A stretch of DNA of 64,000 bases from CBDCIS01 sp965217565 (GCA_965217565.1 CBDCIS010000008.1:1-64000), one strand, 5' to 3'; positions 52,476 through 62,099 are shown, counted from the first letter of the stretch. The notes: generated by a model not told the origin, from the letters alone. Numbers and translations are program-made.

Positions 52476-52502
52476 TTAACGCGCCGTTAATGGATTGTTG
52501 AT
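52476..52502 (+). promoter_or_regulatory. Pho-box-like direct repeats before pstS
   Basis: TTAAC, TTAAT and TTGAT start at 52476, 52487 and 52498, exactly 11 bp apart, the spacing of PhoP/PhoB boxes. About 85-100 bp before the pstS start. It predicts phosphate-starvation control. Confidence 0.6.
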
Positions 52503-52588
52503 GTTCATGCTGTAATCTGGCAGGTGTTCGGATCATGTCCCTAAATGCCGTGAACGACAGAGGCAAAGTGGACACATATTGAGGAGGT

Positions 52589-53683
52589 ATGCACCGAGCG
52601 ATGAAACGGAAGACCATCATAGGCATGAGGTTGCCAAGCCTCATAGGATTCATAGCCCTTTCCATGCTGACGTTCGCGCTGGCATGTGGAGGAAGCGACG
52701 ACCCAACGCCGGCTCCCAGGTCGGCATCGTCGGCGCCTGCGACCCAGCCGACCGGCCCGCTCAGCGGCGAGATAGCGGTGGCTGGATCGAGCACGGTCTT
52801 CCCGATCAGCGAGGCCGTGGGCGAGGAGTTCAGCAAGGCCAACTCTGGCGTTCGCGTCAACATCGCCTCCACAGGCACCGGCTCCGGCGGTCGCGCCATG
52901 TGCGCCGGTGAAATCCAGGTCTGGGACGCTTCCCGTCCCGCCAAGCAGTCCGAGTTGGACACCTGCAAGGAGAACGGCATCGAGGTAATCGAGCTGCCGG
53001 TGGCCTTCGACGCCCTCTCAGTGGTGGTCAGCCCCGACAACGACTGGGCCACCTGCCTGACGGTTGACGAACTGAAGACCATCTTCGGCCCCGAGGCCCA
53101 GGGAACCATCGCCAACTGGAGCCAGGTCAAGGCGGGCTTCCCGGACACCAGGCTGAGGATATACGGCCCAACGACGGCGTCGGGTACGTTCGACTACTTC
53201 ACCGAGGCCATCATGGGCGAGTCCGGGGCGCATCGCGGCGACCTGGACCTGGCGACGGAGGAAGACCCCCTGATAGCGAGCGGGGTGAACGGCGCGCCTG
53301 GTGGAATCGGCTACTTCGGCCTGGCGTACCTGGAGCAGTACCGTGAGCTGGTGAACGCGGTCGAGGTGGTGAACCCGGACACAGGCGACTGTGTTGCGCC
53401 GTCAGCGGCGAGCGTCGCGGACGGCCAGTACCTGCCACTCGCGCGTCCCATCCTCATCTACGTGCGGCTGGACCATATGGAATCGCGCCCCGAGGTGAGG
53501 GCGTTCGTGGACTTCTATCTGGAGGAGGCGAGCAAGCTGGTGCCGGACGTGGGATACGTGGCGCTTCCGGACAGCGCATACCAATGGGGCCGGACCAGGG
53601 TGCAGAACAAGACGACCGGCTCCGTGTTCAACACAATCGCGGCTGGCACGCCTCTCTCCGAGGCGCTGGAGCGAGTGAACTAG
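52589..53683 (+). CDS. pstS: Phosphate-binding lipoprotein of Pst transporter
   Basis: Lipoprotein signal with FALAC lipobox, Ser/Pro linker, then the PstS/PBP-like domain: IAVAGSSTVFPISEAVGEEF phosphate-loop, TGTGSGGRAMCAGE, YGPTTASGTFDYF and VNGAPGGIGYFGLAY. It captures phosphate outside the membrane for PstCA. Two starts are possible, ATG 52589 directly after GAGGAGG or ATG 52601; both give a functional signal. First gene of pstSCAB-phoU; preceded by Pho-box-like repeats. Confidence 0.93.
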   Translation: MHRAMKRKTIIGMRLPSLIGFIALSMLTFALACGGSDDPTPAPRSASSAPATQPTGPLSGEIAVAGSSTVFPISEAVGEEFSKANSGVRVNIASTGTGSGGRAMCAGEIQVWDASRPAKQSELDTCKENGIEVIELPVAFDALSVVVSPDNDWATCLTVDELKTIFGPEAQGTIANWSQVKAGFPDTRLRIYGPTTASGTFDYFTEAIMGESGAHRGDLDLATEEDPLIASGVNGAPGGIGYFGLAYLEQYRELVNAVEVVNPDTGDCVAPSAASVADGQYLPLARPILIYVRLDHMESRPEVRAFVDFYLEEASKLVPDVGYVALPDSAYQWGRTRVQNKTTGSVFNTIAAGTPLSEALERVN

Positions 53684-53684
53684 A

Positions 53685-54629
53685 TTGGCGGCTGGACAAC
53701 ACATCGCCAGGCGGCTGGATGACAGGCGCTGGCGCAGAAACCGTCTCTCGCACAAGGTGCGGGAGGCGGTTATACTCTCTTGCCTCTTCCTCTGCGCCCT
53801 GGTGTCGGTCATCACGACCGTCGGCATTGTCCTGACGCTGCTGGCTGAGGCGGTGCCTTTCTTTGGAGAGGTCTCGATAATCTCGTTCCTCACAGGCACG
53901 ACCTGGGCGCCTCTCTTCGCGGACAAGAGCTTCGGAGCGCTTCCCCTGCTGTCGGCCACGACCGTGATAGCGGCGCTGGCGCTTTCGGTGGCGTTCCCCA
54001 TCGGCATACTCACCGCGGTATATCTCAGCGAGTACGCGCCTGAGAGCGTCCGCGCGGTCGTAAAGCCGGCGCTGGAAGTGCTTGCCGGCATTCCAACGGT
54101 GGTTTACGGCTTCTTCGCCATAACCTTCATTGCCCCGAACATAGTCAAGCCGCTCTTCCACTCCGAGACCATCTTCACCGCGCTGGGAGCTTCCCTGGCC
54201 ATGGGCATCATGCTCATCCCAATGGTGGCCTCCCTGAGCGAAGACGCCATGCGCGCCGTTCCCACCTCGCTTCGAGAGGGGGCCTACGCGCTCGGCTCGA
54301 ACCGTTTTCAAGTATCGACGAGGGTCGTCGTGCCCGCCGCGCTCTCCGGCATAGTGGCCGCGGGGCTGCTGGCCCTGGCGAGGGCGGTCGGGGAAACCAT
54401 GATAGTGACCATCGCCGCGGGCGGCATCCCCAACTTGTCCGTGAATCCCCTCGAGGCCATGCAGGCCATGACCGCCTACATCATGGAGGTGGCAATGGGC
54501 GACACACCCCGCGGCACCGTGGAGTACAAGAGCATCTTCGCAATCGGTATGCTGCTGTTCGTGTTCACGCTCGGCCTGAATCTGGTAGCGCAGGCGCTGC
54601 TCGGACGATTCAGAGAGGTGTACGAATGA
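53685..54629 (+). CDS. pstC: Phosphate ABC transporter permease PstC
   Basis: TTG start 53685, one base after the pstS stop. A 314-residue permease with six membrane helices and the BPD_transp_1 fold; the EAA-type loop reads EGAYALGSNRFQVSTRVVVP, followed by ARAVGETMIVTIAAG. Forms the channel with PstA. Confidence 0.92.
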   Translation: MAAGQHIARRLDDRRWRRNRLSHKVREAVILSCLFLCALVSVITTVGIVLTLLAEAVPFFGEVSIISFLTGTTWAPLFADKSFGALPLLSATTVIAALALSVAFPIGILTAVYLSEYAPESVRAVVKPALEVLAGIPTVVYGFFAITFIAPNIVKPLFHSETIFTALGASLAMGIMLIPMVASLSEDAMRAVPTSLREGAYALGSNRFQVSTRVVVPAALSGIVAAGLLALARAVGETMIVTIAAGGIPNLSVNPLEAMQAMTAYIMEVAMGDTPRGTVEYKSIFAIGMLLFVFTLGLNLVAQALLGRFREVYE

Positions 54630-55516
54630 GCGCGACGCTTCCCGCGCGGGACCCGGCGCGCCAGCGCGCCCGGCTCGTCCGCAGGGCTACGTCCATGACC
54701 TTCGCCGCGCTCGCCATAGGAGCGACCGCGTTCGGCGTAATGGCGCTGGCGTTGCTGCTGTTCACGCTGGCTAAGGACGGCATCGGCGGTATCACGTGGG
54801 ACTTCCTGACCAGTTTCCCTTCGCGCAAGCCGGAGCTGGCGGGCGCGAAGGCGGCACTTTTCGGAACCCTGTGGGTCATGGGTTTCACGGCCCTGTTCTC
54901 CATTCCCATCGGCGTGGGGGCCGCTATCTACCTGGAAGAGTTCGCTCCCAGGAACTGGCTGACCCGCCTTATCGAAATCAATATCAGCACGCTCGCGGGC
55001 GTTCCGTCGGTCGTGTATGGGCTGCTCGGCCTGGCTATCTTCGTCTATGGAGCGCAGATGGGGCCGAGCATACTTGCCGCCGCCTGCACGCTCACGCTGC
55101 TCATCCTGCCGATCATAATCGTCGCCAGCCGGGAGGGGCTGCGCTCAGTGCCGTCCTCGATGCGTGAGGCCGCGATGGCTCTCGGCGCGACCAAGTGGCA
55201 GGCCATATGGAACCAGGTTCTGCCCGCAGGGATGCCGGCGGTGCTGACCGGCATAATCCTGGCTCTCGGCAGGGCAATCGGCGAGACGGCTCCGCTTATC
55301 GCCATCGGCGCGTTCACATCCGTTTTCTTCGTCCCAACCAGCCCGACGGACTCGTTCACCGTGCTGCCTATCCAGATCTTTAGCTGGCTCTCGCGTCCTC
55401 TGCGCGGCTTCCAGGAAAATGCCGCCGCTGGCATCGTCGTTCTTCTGGTAGTGCTGTTGCTGCTCAACAGTGTTGCGGTGGCCCTGCGCCACGTGTATGG
55501 TAAGAGGAGTCTATAA
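54626..55516 (+). CDS. pstA: Phosphate ABC transporter permease PstA
   Basis: ATG 54626 overlaps the pstC stop (ATGA). A 296-residue permease; the EAA loop is EAAMALGATKWQAIWNQVLP, then GRAIGETAPLIAIGAF, typical of PstA. Partner of PstC in the membrane. Confidence 0.93.
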   Translation: MSATLPARDPARQRARLVRRATSMTFAALAIGATAFGVMALALLLFTLAKDGIGGITWDFLTSFPSRKPELAGAKAALFGTLWVMGFTALFSIPIGVGAAIYLEEFAPRNWLTRLIEINISTLAGVPSVVYGLLGLAIFVYGAQMGPSILAAACTLTLLILPIIIVASREGLRSVPSSMREAAMALGATKWQAIWNQVLPAGMPAVLTGIILALGRAIGETAPLIAIGAFTSVFFVPTSPTDSFTVLPIQIFSWLSRPLRGFQENAAAGIVVLLVVLLLLNSVAVALRHVYGKRSL

Positions 55517-56358
55517 TGGCTACGCTGAAACTCAGGAAACCGCTCCAGGAACAGTTTGTGGAGAGAGAACCCCTTCCCCCAGAGGACGAGGCTCCCGACT
55601 ACGTAATGGAAGTCAGGGCGCTGCGCGCCTACTACGGCGAGGTTCTTGCCGTGAAGGACATCGACCTGTCGATGCGGCGAAACTCGATTACCGCCGTCAT
55701 CGGGCCCTCCGGCTGCGGCAAGAGCACCCTCGTGCGCTGCCTCAACCGTATGCACGAGCTCGTCCCAGGAGGCCGCATCGAGGGCAGCATCCTATTCAAC
55801 GGCGAGGACATCAACGCTCCCGGCGTGGACCCGGTGGAACTGCGAAGCACCATCGGCATGGTCTTCCAGAAGCCCAATCCGTTTCCGAAGTCCATTTTCG
55901 ACAACGTCGCCTTCGGACTTCGCATAAACGGCTACACCGGCGACATCGCCGAGGCGGTCGAGCGTTCGCTAAAGCAGGCCGCGCTGTGGGACGAGGTCAA
56001 AGACCGCCTGAAGAAGAGCGCCCTGGCCCTGTCCGGTGGCCAGCAGCAGAGGCTTTGCATAGCCCGCGCCATCGCCATCCAGCCGGAGGTCGTCCTCATG
56101 GACGAACCCTGCTCAGCGCTCGACCCGATAGCCACTCTCGCCATCGAAGACCTCGTAAGGGAGCTCAGGGAGAGCTACACCATCGTCATCGTCACCCACA
56201 ACATGCAGCAGGCCGCCCGCGTATCGGACGAAACCGCGTTCCTCATGGTTGACGACGACAGGGCCGGCTTCCTGGTGGAGTTCGACTCCACCGAGCGTAT
56301 ATTCACCAATCCCAGCCACGAACAGACGGAGGCGTACATCACAGGCCGCTTCAGCTAA
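55516..56358 (+). CDS. pstB: Phosphate ABC transporter ATP-binding protein PstB
   Basis: ATG 55516 shares one base with the pstA stop. The 280-residue ATPase has Walker A GPSGCGKST, the Q-loop in GMVFQKPNPFPKSI (PstB-specific NPFPKS), signature LSGGQQQRLCIARA and Walker B VVLMDEPCSALDP with the PstB-typical CSALDP. Energises phosphate uptake by the PstCA channel. Confidence 0.96.
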   Translation: MATLKLRKPLQEQFVEREPLPPEDEAPDYVMEVRALRAYYGEVLAVKDIDLSMRRNSITAVIGPSGCGKSTLVRCLNRMHELVPGGRIEGSILFNGEDINAPGVDPVELRSTIGMVFQKPNPFPKSIFDNVAFGLRINGYTGDIAEAVERSLKQAALWDEVKDRLKKSALALSGGQQQRLCIARAIAIQPEVVLMDEPCSALDPIATLAIEDLVRELRESYTIVIVTHNMQQAARVSDETAFLMVDDDRAGFLVEFDSTERIFTNPSHEQTEAYITGRFS

Positions 56359-56463
56359 CCCACCATCTCAGAAGTCCCGCCATTCCCGCGAAGGCGGAAA
56401 TCCAGATTCGAGGGTCGTTCCGAGATAGTCCACAATCACGTAGGTCTGGGGAGGGTAGCCGCT

Positions 56464-57135
56464 ATGCCAAGAGTCGAATTTCACAGAGACCTGAGAGAGC
56501 TCCAGAACGAATTGTTGCTGTTGGGAAACATGGTCGAGAAGGCCATAGCCCGCGCCCTGGACGCCCTCAAGAATCGCGACCTCGCGGCCTCCGAGGAGGT
56601 CATCCGCGACGACGACATCATAGACCGCAAGCGGTTCGAACTGGAAGAGCGTTGCATCGACCTCATAGCCACCCAGCAGCCGCTCGCCGGCGACCTGCGC
56701 GTGCTCATTACCGTGCTGCACATGTCGGTTGAACTGGAGCGCATGGGCGACTACGCAGAGGGCATCGCCAAGATAAGCCTCATGATGGGCGACGAGCCGC
56801 CTCTGAAGCCGCTGATAGACATTCCTCGCATGGCGGACAAGGCCACGGACATGCTGCGCCGCAGCCTGGACGCCTTCGTCAACAGGGACCTTGACGCCGC
56901 CACCGCCGTCTGCGACGACGACGATGAGGTCGATGCCCTCTACGAGCAGGTTTACAGGGAACTCCTAACCTACATGATGGTATCCCCAAGCGTAATCCAG
57001 AGGGCAACCTTCCTGTTATGGGTAGCTCACGACCTGGAACGCATAGCGGACCGCACCACCAACATAGCCGAGCGCGTCATATACATGGTAACCGGGGAAC
57101 TCACCAAGGCCAACGTCTCCACCTACAAGCCTTGA
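56464..57135 (+). CDS. phoU: Phosphate signalling protein PhoU
   Basis: A 223-residue all-helical protein of two three-helix bundles, each with the family metal motif region (VELERMGDYAEGIAKI and HDLERIADRTTNIAERV). It lies 105 bp after pstB, the gap holding a REP-like repeat. PhoU links the transporter to the phosphate-sensing kinase; no phoR/phoB pair is adjacent. Confidence 0.94.
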   Translation: MPRVEFHRDLRELQNELLLLGNMVEKAIARALDALKNRDLAASEEVIRDDDIIDRKRFELEERCIDLIATQQPLAGDLRVLITVLHMSVELERMGDYAEGIAKISLMMGDEPPLKPLIDIPRMADKATDMLRRSLDAFVNRDLDAATAVCDDDDEVDALYEQVYRELLTYMMVSPSVIQRATFLLWVAHDLERIADRTTNIAERVIYMVTGELTKANVSTYKP

Positions 57136-57198
57136 GGCCCCTCGCCCTTGACGGGCCAACACTGAAATACTGACGCGCTGACCACTGAAGCGCTACCC

Positions 57199-57969
57199 CT
57201 ACTGCGCCGTCACGCCGCCGTCGATCACCAGCTCAGACCCCGTCACGAACGCCGACTCGTCCGACGCCAGGTAGAGCATCCCGTTGGCGATTTCGTGGGC
57301 GTGGCCCGTTCGCCCCATCGGTATCCTTGCCAGTGTCGCGTTGTACCTCTCAGGATCGGCGTAACCCTCCCTGGTCATGGGCGTCGCGACAAAGCCCGGA
57401 TGCACCGAGTTAACCCTGATGTTGTCCGCGGCGTACTGGATGGCCGCCGCCTTGGTGAAGATTCGTATCGCGCCCTTGGCCGCGTGGTAGGCCGTCGAAG
57501 TCTGGCTTCCCACCAGTCCATAGATGGACGAGGTGTTGATAATGGAACCGCCGCCCACCCTGCGCAGCTCCGGAATGGCACACTTTGTGCCCAGAAAGAC
57601 ACCCTTGGCGTGAACGTCCATCTGTCCATCCCACATCTCCAGCGTCGTCCCCTCCACGTTGGGCCGGGAGGATGTGCCCGCGTTGTTGACCACGACGTCC
57701 AGCCTGCCGAACCTGCCAATCGTGGCCTGGATGGCGCTCTGCCAGTCCCGCTCGCTGGTAACGTCTAGGCGTATGAAGATTGCGTCGCCGCCGTCCGCGC
57801 GAATCTGGGACGCCGTCTTCTCGCCAAGCTCCTCCTGGATGTCGCACAGCACGACCTTCGCGCCCTCCCGTGAGAACAGCCGTGCCGCCGCGCCGCCAAA
57901 GCCCATGAGTTCCCCGTCGACGCCCGCCGCCGCTCCCGTAATCAGCGCAACCTTACCTTCCAAACGCAT
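57199..57969 (-). CDS. Short-chain dehydrogenase/reductase
   Basis: ATG 57969 (MRLEGKVALITG) follows AAGGAGTGTGTTCG and is preferred to an earlier ATG. About 256 residues. The classical SDR pattern is altered: cofactor Gly motif TGAAAGVDGELMGFGGAAA carries an insertion, while VVNNAGTSS, the Ser of INTSSIYG and YHAAKGA (catalytic Tyr and Lys) are present. CDIQE after strand 2 suggests NAD preference. Oxidises or reduces an unknown alcohol/ketone. Convergent with phoU. Confidence 0.9.
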   Translation of the reverse strand: MRLEGKVALITGAAAGVDGELMGFGGAAARLFSREGAKVVLCDIQEELGEKTASQIRADGGDAIFIRLDVTSERDWQSAIQATIGRFGRLDVVVNNAGTSSRPNVEGTTLEMWDGQMDVHAKGVFLGTKCAIPELRRVGGGSIINTSSIYGLVGSQTSTAYHAAKGAIRIFTKAAAIQYAADNIRVNSVHPGFVATPMTREGYADPERYNATLARIPMGRTGHAHEIANGMLYLASDESAFVTGSELVIDGGVTAQ

Positions 57970-58005
57970 CGAACACACTCCTTAAGTCCCTTTCCACTGA
58001 CCAAC

Positions 58006-58362
58006 TCACGCCACCCCGTCCAGAATAGCCAGCAGCCTCTTGACACTCTCAATGTCAACCTTAACGAGTCTTTCCGGCATGTAATCATTATAGAAATTCG
58101 TGTGAAGCATAGCCGCGTTGGAGAACAACTCCAGCGGCTGCTCAGGCTGTGCGACCTCGTCCGCCAAAAGATCGATTATCGTGTAGAAGTCCTTGTGCGA
58201 GCCATGCCGCCACCTTCGCCGTCGAGCGATGGCCTTGAGACGGTGGGCCGCCGCGCCCCACGCCCTCTCCGACGCCTGCAGCAGGTCACCCGACGCCAGT
58301 TCCTCTTCGGCCTGCCGGATGAACCGCCGGCTGATCGCGAGATGGTTGTCGAGTAGTGTCAC
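58006..58362 (-). CDS. PaREP1/HEPN-like helical protein
   Basis: GTG 58362 with AAGGAGACGAAA upstream gives a 118-residue helical protein; longer readings lack a ribosome site. The pattern FIRQAEEELASGDLLQASER, WGAAAHRLKAIARRR and YTIIDLLADEVAQ matches the PaREP1 family, thought to be HEPN-like. Such proteins often pair with nucleotidyltransferases, but none is adjacent. Role unknown. Confidence 0.7.
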   Translation of the reverse strand: MTLLDNHLAISRRFIRQAEEELASGDLLQASERAWGAAAHRLKAIARRRRWRHGSHKDFYTIIDLLADEVAQPEQPLELFSNAAMLHTNFYNDYMPERLVKVDIESVKRLLAILDGVA

Positions 58363-58573
58363 TTTCGTCTCCTTGCCCTGAGCGGGTCGATTTCTGAATT
58401 TTAGCAAATGCCGCCTGCAAACCCAAGCCCAACCGTGTTCCCCGTCCGCGACCCTAGTAGAGGCAATCCCCTGGTGGTTGCCCCGCTGCGGCTCTCCCAC
58501 AACCCCAACGCCGCAACCTCTGCTAGAATAACACCAAGTCGATTTCCGGTTCGCGGCCCCCAGGAAGTGACCA

Positions 58574-59470
58574 TTGCCTATTCCTATGAAGGATTCCGCG
58601 GCATGGCGTAGGAGAACGGCAAGAGTAGCGATCTGGGTCGCGCTGGCGCTGGTCTGCATCCTGGCCGCCGTAGTCGTGGCGCGTGAGACGAGATTGCTGG
58701 ACAGATTTCTTATCTACTTCCCGGACAGACGGGTTGACCTAACGCCAGGCAGTGTGGGCCTGGAGTACGAGGACGTGTTCATCTCGACCTCCGACGGCGT
58801 GACGCTGCACGGCTGGTTCGTTCCGGCGGACAGCGACCTCACGCTGGTCTGGTTTCACGGCAACGCCGGCAATGTCAGCCACAGGGTGGGCAATATCGCG
58901 CTGCTCCACGAGCGCGTTGACGTGAACATCTTCATCTTCGATTACAGGGGTTACGGCCATAGCGAGAGCAGCCCCTCGGAGCGGGGCCTGTATCTCGACG
59001 CCGAGGCCGCCCTCGAATACCTACGCCTGCGAACCGGCGCTTCCGCCGACAAGCTCGTCCTCTTCGGGCGTTCCCTCGGAGGTGCGGTCGCAGTGGAGAT
59101 GGCCGCCCGCCACGACGCGCGAGCGGTAATAGTCGAGTCCGCGTTTACCTCCGTTCGGGCAATGGCAAGGCGCTCCTCTCCCGTCTTCTCCAGGATAGTT
59201 CCCGCTGGCGCGCTCGTGCGAGCCAGGTACGACACCTTGTCCAGGATGAAGGACGTTCGCGCGCCCATCCTGCTAATCCACGGCGACGCGGACCGGACCG
59301 TCCCCGTCGATATGGCAAGTGAGCTATACGACGCCGCGCCCGACCCAAGGAGCCTCTATATCATCCAGGGAGCCGCACACAACGACACCTTCACAGTCGG
59401 AGGAAACGCCTACTTCGGCACTCTAAAGCGCTTCCTGGACAACCCCGCGGCAGATCCGACGACACAGTAA
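58574..59470 (+). CDS. Membrane-anchored alpha/beta hydrolase (ABHD13/Bem46-like)
   Basis: TTG 58574 follows AGGAAGTGACCA; ATG 58586 is the alternative. One N-terminal membrane helix (VAIWVALALVCILAAVVVA), then an alpha/beta hydrolase domain facing outside. HGNAGN oxyanion loop, FIFDYRGYGHSE, nucleophile elbow FGRSLGGAVAVE, Asp in LIHGDADRTVP and His in GAAHNDTF complete the triad. Resembles ABHD13/Bem46 serine hydrolases of unknown substrate, probably lipid or peptide esters. Confidence 0.9.
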   Translation: MPIPMKDSAAWRRRTARVAIWVALALVCILAAVVVARETRLLDRFLIYFPDRRVDLTPGSVGLEYEDVFISTSDGVTLHGWFVPADSDLTLVWFHGNAGNVSHRVGNIALLHERVDVNIFIFDYRGYGHSESSPSERGLYLDAEAALEYLRLRTGASADKLVLFGRSLGGAVAVEMAARHDARAVIVESAFTSVRAMARRSSPVFSRIVPAGALVRARYDTLSRMKDVRAPILLIHGDADRTVPVDMASELYDAAPDPRSLYIIQGAAHNDTFTVGGNAYFGTLKRFLDNPAADPTTQ

Positions 59471-59971
59471 GGACGTCCCTGACCACTGACAGACTATCCC
59501 CGGTTGACGCACACGCGCCCAACCACTACGATTACTGCCACAGGACGATGATGACGCGCCTCCGCGCCCGCAGGGCGGCGAACCAATGATGGCTGGACAC
59601 GAGAGGCACTCCGATGGAGGCGCCTTCGAATCCACGCGGAAATTCGCCACTCTTGGCAAGGAGCCTTCACCACCATGTTCGGCACACTCAAGAACAACCT
59701 CATCGCCATACTGAACGCGATCCGCGGCTCGGCGTCATACGACCGCGCGCCGACGCTGGCGCAGTCCGACTACGACCAGATGCGGCGCGTGATGCTGCGT
59801 TGAGACGACGAATATATGGCCGTGAGCGCCATATACGAACAGGCAGGCATACGCCGCACTCCGCACTACACGTAGCTGCGCCGGTAGAAATGCGCGTAAA
59901 CGTCATTCCCACTTTCGCGGGAGTGACGGCCATTTTAAGATAATCACTTAAGACACAAGGAGGATTGAAGC
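59471..59971. other. Intergenic region containing a small open frame and a REP-like repeat
   Basis: Apart from the 42-codon frame listed separately, it holds a GTCATTCCCACTTTCGCGGG repeat at about 59903-59925. Nothing more is recognised. Confidence 0.5.
59675..59803 (+). CDS. Small hypothetical protein (42 aa)
   Basis: AAGGAG lies ten bases before ATG 59675. The product starts with an amphipathic helix (MFGTLKNNLIAILNAIRGSA) and ends basic (DYDQMRRVMLR). No family recognised; it may be a real small gene or chance. Confidence 0.35.
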   Translation: MFGTLKNNLIAILNAIRGSASYDRAPTLAQSDYDQMRRVMLR

Positions 59972-60925
59972 GTGGAATTTGGATTTGGCGTTCCCACCCG
60001 CGGCCCGCTCGCCACGCCCGACGACCTCGCCGCCCTGGCCCAACACGGCGAGCGGATGGGCTTCGACATCATCAGCGTCAGCGACCACGTCGTCATACCG
60101 AGAAGCATAGAGTCTCGCTATCCCTACAACGAGACGGGGGAGTTCGCGGGCGGCCCCACGGGCGAGTGCCTGGAGCAGCTCTCCATGCTCAGCTTTCTCG
60201 CCGGCGTTACCTCATCCGCGCGGCTGCTCACCTCCGTCATGGTGCTGCCGCACCGCAGCCCCGTGCTCGCCGCCAAGATGGTCGCGTCTATCGACGTGCT
60301 GTCCGGGGGCCGAGTAATACTGGGCTGCGGCGTCGGCTGGATGCGGGAGGAGTTCGAGGCCATCGACGCGCCTCCCTATGACGAGCGCGGCGCGGTCGGC
60401 GACGAGTACATCCGCGTCTTCAAAGAGCTATGGACGAGCGACAACCCGACTTTCGATGGCGAGTATGCCGGCTTCTCCGACGTATCCTTCATGCCCAAGC
60501 CCGCGCAGAAGCCTCACCCGCCCATCTGGATAGGCGGCGAAAGCCCGCCCGCGCTGCGGAGGGCGGCCCGGCTGGGCGACGCCTGGTATCCCATTGGCAG
60601 CAATCCCCGCTTCCGCGTGGGCACGCTGGAGCAGCTCACGGGCTACGTATCCCGCGTCCGCAACTACGCGCGCGACGCGGGCAGAGACCCGTCAGAGATA
60701 GACCTCGCCTACAGCGCGGGCTGGTACAACGACCGAGAGGCAGAGACGATGCCCGACGGCGAGCGGCGCGTCTTCACGGGCTCGCCGGAGCAGATAGCCG
60801 GCGACGTCAAGGCGTTCGAGGAGTTGGGCGTGCACCACCTGATGCTCGGACTCCAGGCCGACACCCTCGACGCGACTCTGGAACGCATGGAACGCTTTGT
60901 TGAAAAGGTAAGGCCCCTCACCTAA
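59972..60925 (+). CDS. LLM-class F420-dependent oxidoreductase
   Basis: GTG 59972 with AAGGAGGATTGAAGC upstream. A 317-residue luciferase-like TIM barrel: FGFGVPTRGPLATPDDLAAL, AKMVASIDVLSGGRVILGCG (typical LLM segment), GWMREEFEAIDA, PPIWIGGESPPALRRAARLG and a C-terminal GSPEQIAGDVKAF. These enzymes use F420H2 or FMNH2 to oxidise or reduce diverse substrates. No cofactor-synthesis gene is near. Followed 26 bp later by a zinc-type dehydrogenase in the same direction. Confidence 0.9.
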   Translation: MEFGFGVPTRGPLATPDDLAALAQHGERMGFDIISVSDHVVIPRSIESRYPYNETGEFAGGPTGECLEQLSMLSFLAGVTSSARLLTSVMVLPHRSPVLAAKMVASIDVLSGGRVILGCGVGWMREEFEAIDAPPYDERGAVGDEYIRVFKELWTSDNPTFDGEYAGFSDVSFMPKPAQKPHPPIWIGGESPPALRRAARLGDAWYPIGSNPRFRVGTLEQLTGYVSRVRNYARDAGRDPSEIDLAYSAGWYNDREAETMPDGERRVFTGSPEQIAGDVKAFEELGVHHLMLGLQADTLDATLERMERFVEKVRPLT

Positions 60926-60951
60926 CCCTGGCGCACTATTGGGAGCGAAAG

Positions 60952-61992
60952 ATGAAAGCGGTTTACATTACGGAACACGGCGGCCCCGAGGTATTGACAT
61001 ACGGCGACCTGCCGGAGCCTGCCGTCGGCCCCAACGACATCAAGGTAAGGGTGCGCGCCTGTGCCCTCAACCGCCTGGACCTCTTCACCCGCGCGGGCGT
61101 GCGCGGAACGCGCATCCGCTTCAACGGTCCTCACGTGCTCGGCGGCGACGTGGCGGGCGACGTGGCCGAGGTGGGCAGCGAGGTGAAGCACGTGAGCGAG
61201 GGCGACCGCGTGCTGCTCAACCCCAGAATAACTTGCGGCCAGTGCCAGTACTGCCTTTCCGGTGAGGACGAGTTCTGCGTCCGCTCGTCCATGCTCGGAG
61301 CGCTGACGAACGGCGGCTACGCCGAGTTCGTCAGCGCGCCCGCGGCCAACGCCCTCCCGCTGCCCGAGTCGGTCTCCTACGAGCAGGCGGCCTCCCTGCC
61401 AACGGTTTTCATGCCCTGCTGGACCATCCTAATGCGCCGCGCCGCCCTCAAGCCCTGGGAGACCGCGCTCATCCTCTCGGCGTCCAGCGGCGTGGGCACG
61501 GCGGGCATCCAGGTGGCGAAGAACGTAATCGGCGCGAGCGTCATCACCACCACCAGCACCGACGAGAAGGCGCGCAAGGCCAGAGAACTCGGCGCGGACG
61601 AGGTCATCAACTACTCCAACGAGGACATCGCGGAGCGGGTCAAGGAGATAACCGGCGGGCACGGCGTGGACGTCGTGCTCGACCATGTGGGCGCGGACTT
61701 CTGGCCCGCCGCCACCGCGTCGCTCGCCAGGGGCGGACGCTACGGCATATGCGGCGTGACCACCGGCTACCGCGCCGAGCTTCAGATGGGCGCGATGTTC
61801 CTCAACTACCACACCGTGTTCGGCGTCTTCATGGGCCGCAAGGAAGACCTGCGCCAGATTCTGGACAGGGCCGCGAAGGGCGTAATCAAGGGCGTCATCC
61901 ACCAGACGTTCCCACTCGAGGAGGCCGCCAAAGCCCACGAGACCATGGATAGTCTGAGCTTCTTCGGCAAGCTGGTGCTCACGGTGCCGTAG
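60952..61992 (+). CDS. Zinc-type alcohol dehydrogenase/quinone oxidoreductase (MDR family)
   Basis: ATG 60952, preceded by GGGAGCGAAAG. A 346-residue MDR enzyme: GroES-like N-terminus (PHVLGGDVAGDVAEVGSEV), structural zinc loop with four Cys (CGQCQYCLSGEDEFC), cofactor-binding SASSGVGTAGIQVAK, and C-terminal FFGKLVLTV. The catalytic zinc ligand Cys near residue 40 is replaced by ALNRLD, as in quinone-oxidoreductase-like members that retain only the structural zinc. Uses NADPH or NADH on an unknown carbonyl. Probably in an operon with the LLM oxidoreductase. Confidence 0.9.
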   Translation: MKAVYITEHGGPEVLTYGDLPEPAVGPNDIKVRVRACALNRLDLFTRAGVRGTRIRFNGPHVLGGDVAGDVAEVGSEVKHVSEGDRVLLNPRITCGQCQYCLSGEDEFCVRSSMLGALTNGGYAEFVSAPAANALPLPESVSYEQAASLPTVFMPCWTILMRRAALKPWETALILSASSGVGTAGIQVAKNVIGASVITTTSTDEKARKARELGADEVINYSNEDIAERVKEITGGHGVDVVLDHVGADFWPAATASLARGGRYGICGVTTGYRAELQMGAMFLNYHTVFGVFMGRKEDLRQILDRAAKGVIKGVIHQTFPLEEAAKAHETMDSLSFFGKLVLTVP

Positions 61993-62076
61993 ATGGCGCG
62001 CCAGTGTTCCCGCCCCCACCCGTGTTCCCAGCCCCAATGGCGACCTTTGCGCAACGCTGAGCGGAGCCTCATATTT

Positions 62077-62099
62077 CCCCCTCCCTTAATGGGAGGGGG
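62077..62099 (+). terminator. Hairpin after dehydrogenase gene
   Basis: CCCCCTCCC/GGGAGGGGG with loop TTAAT, followed by TTAGGGGGTGG, the same tail as at 43719-43750. Dispersed repeat probably acting as terminator. Confidence 0.6.
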
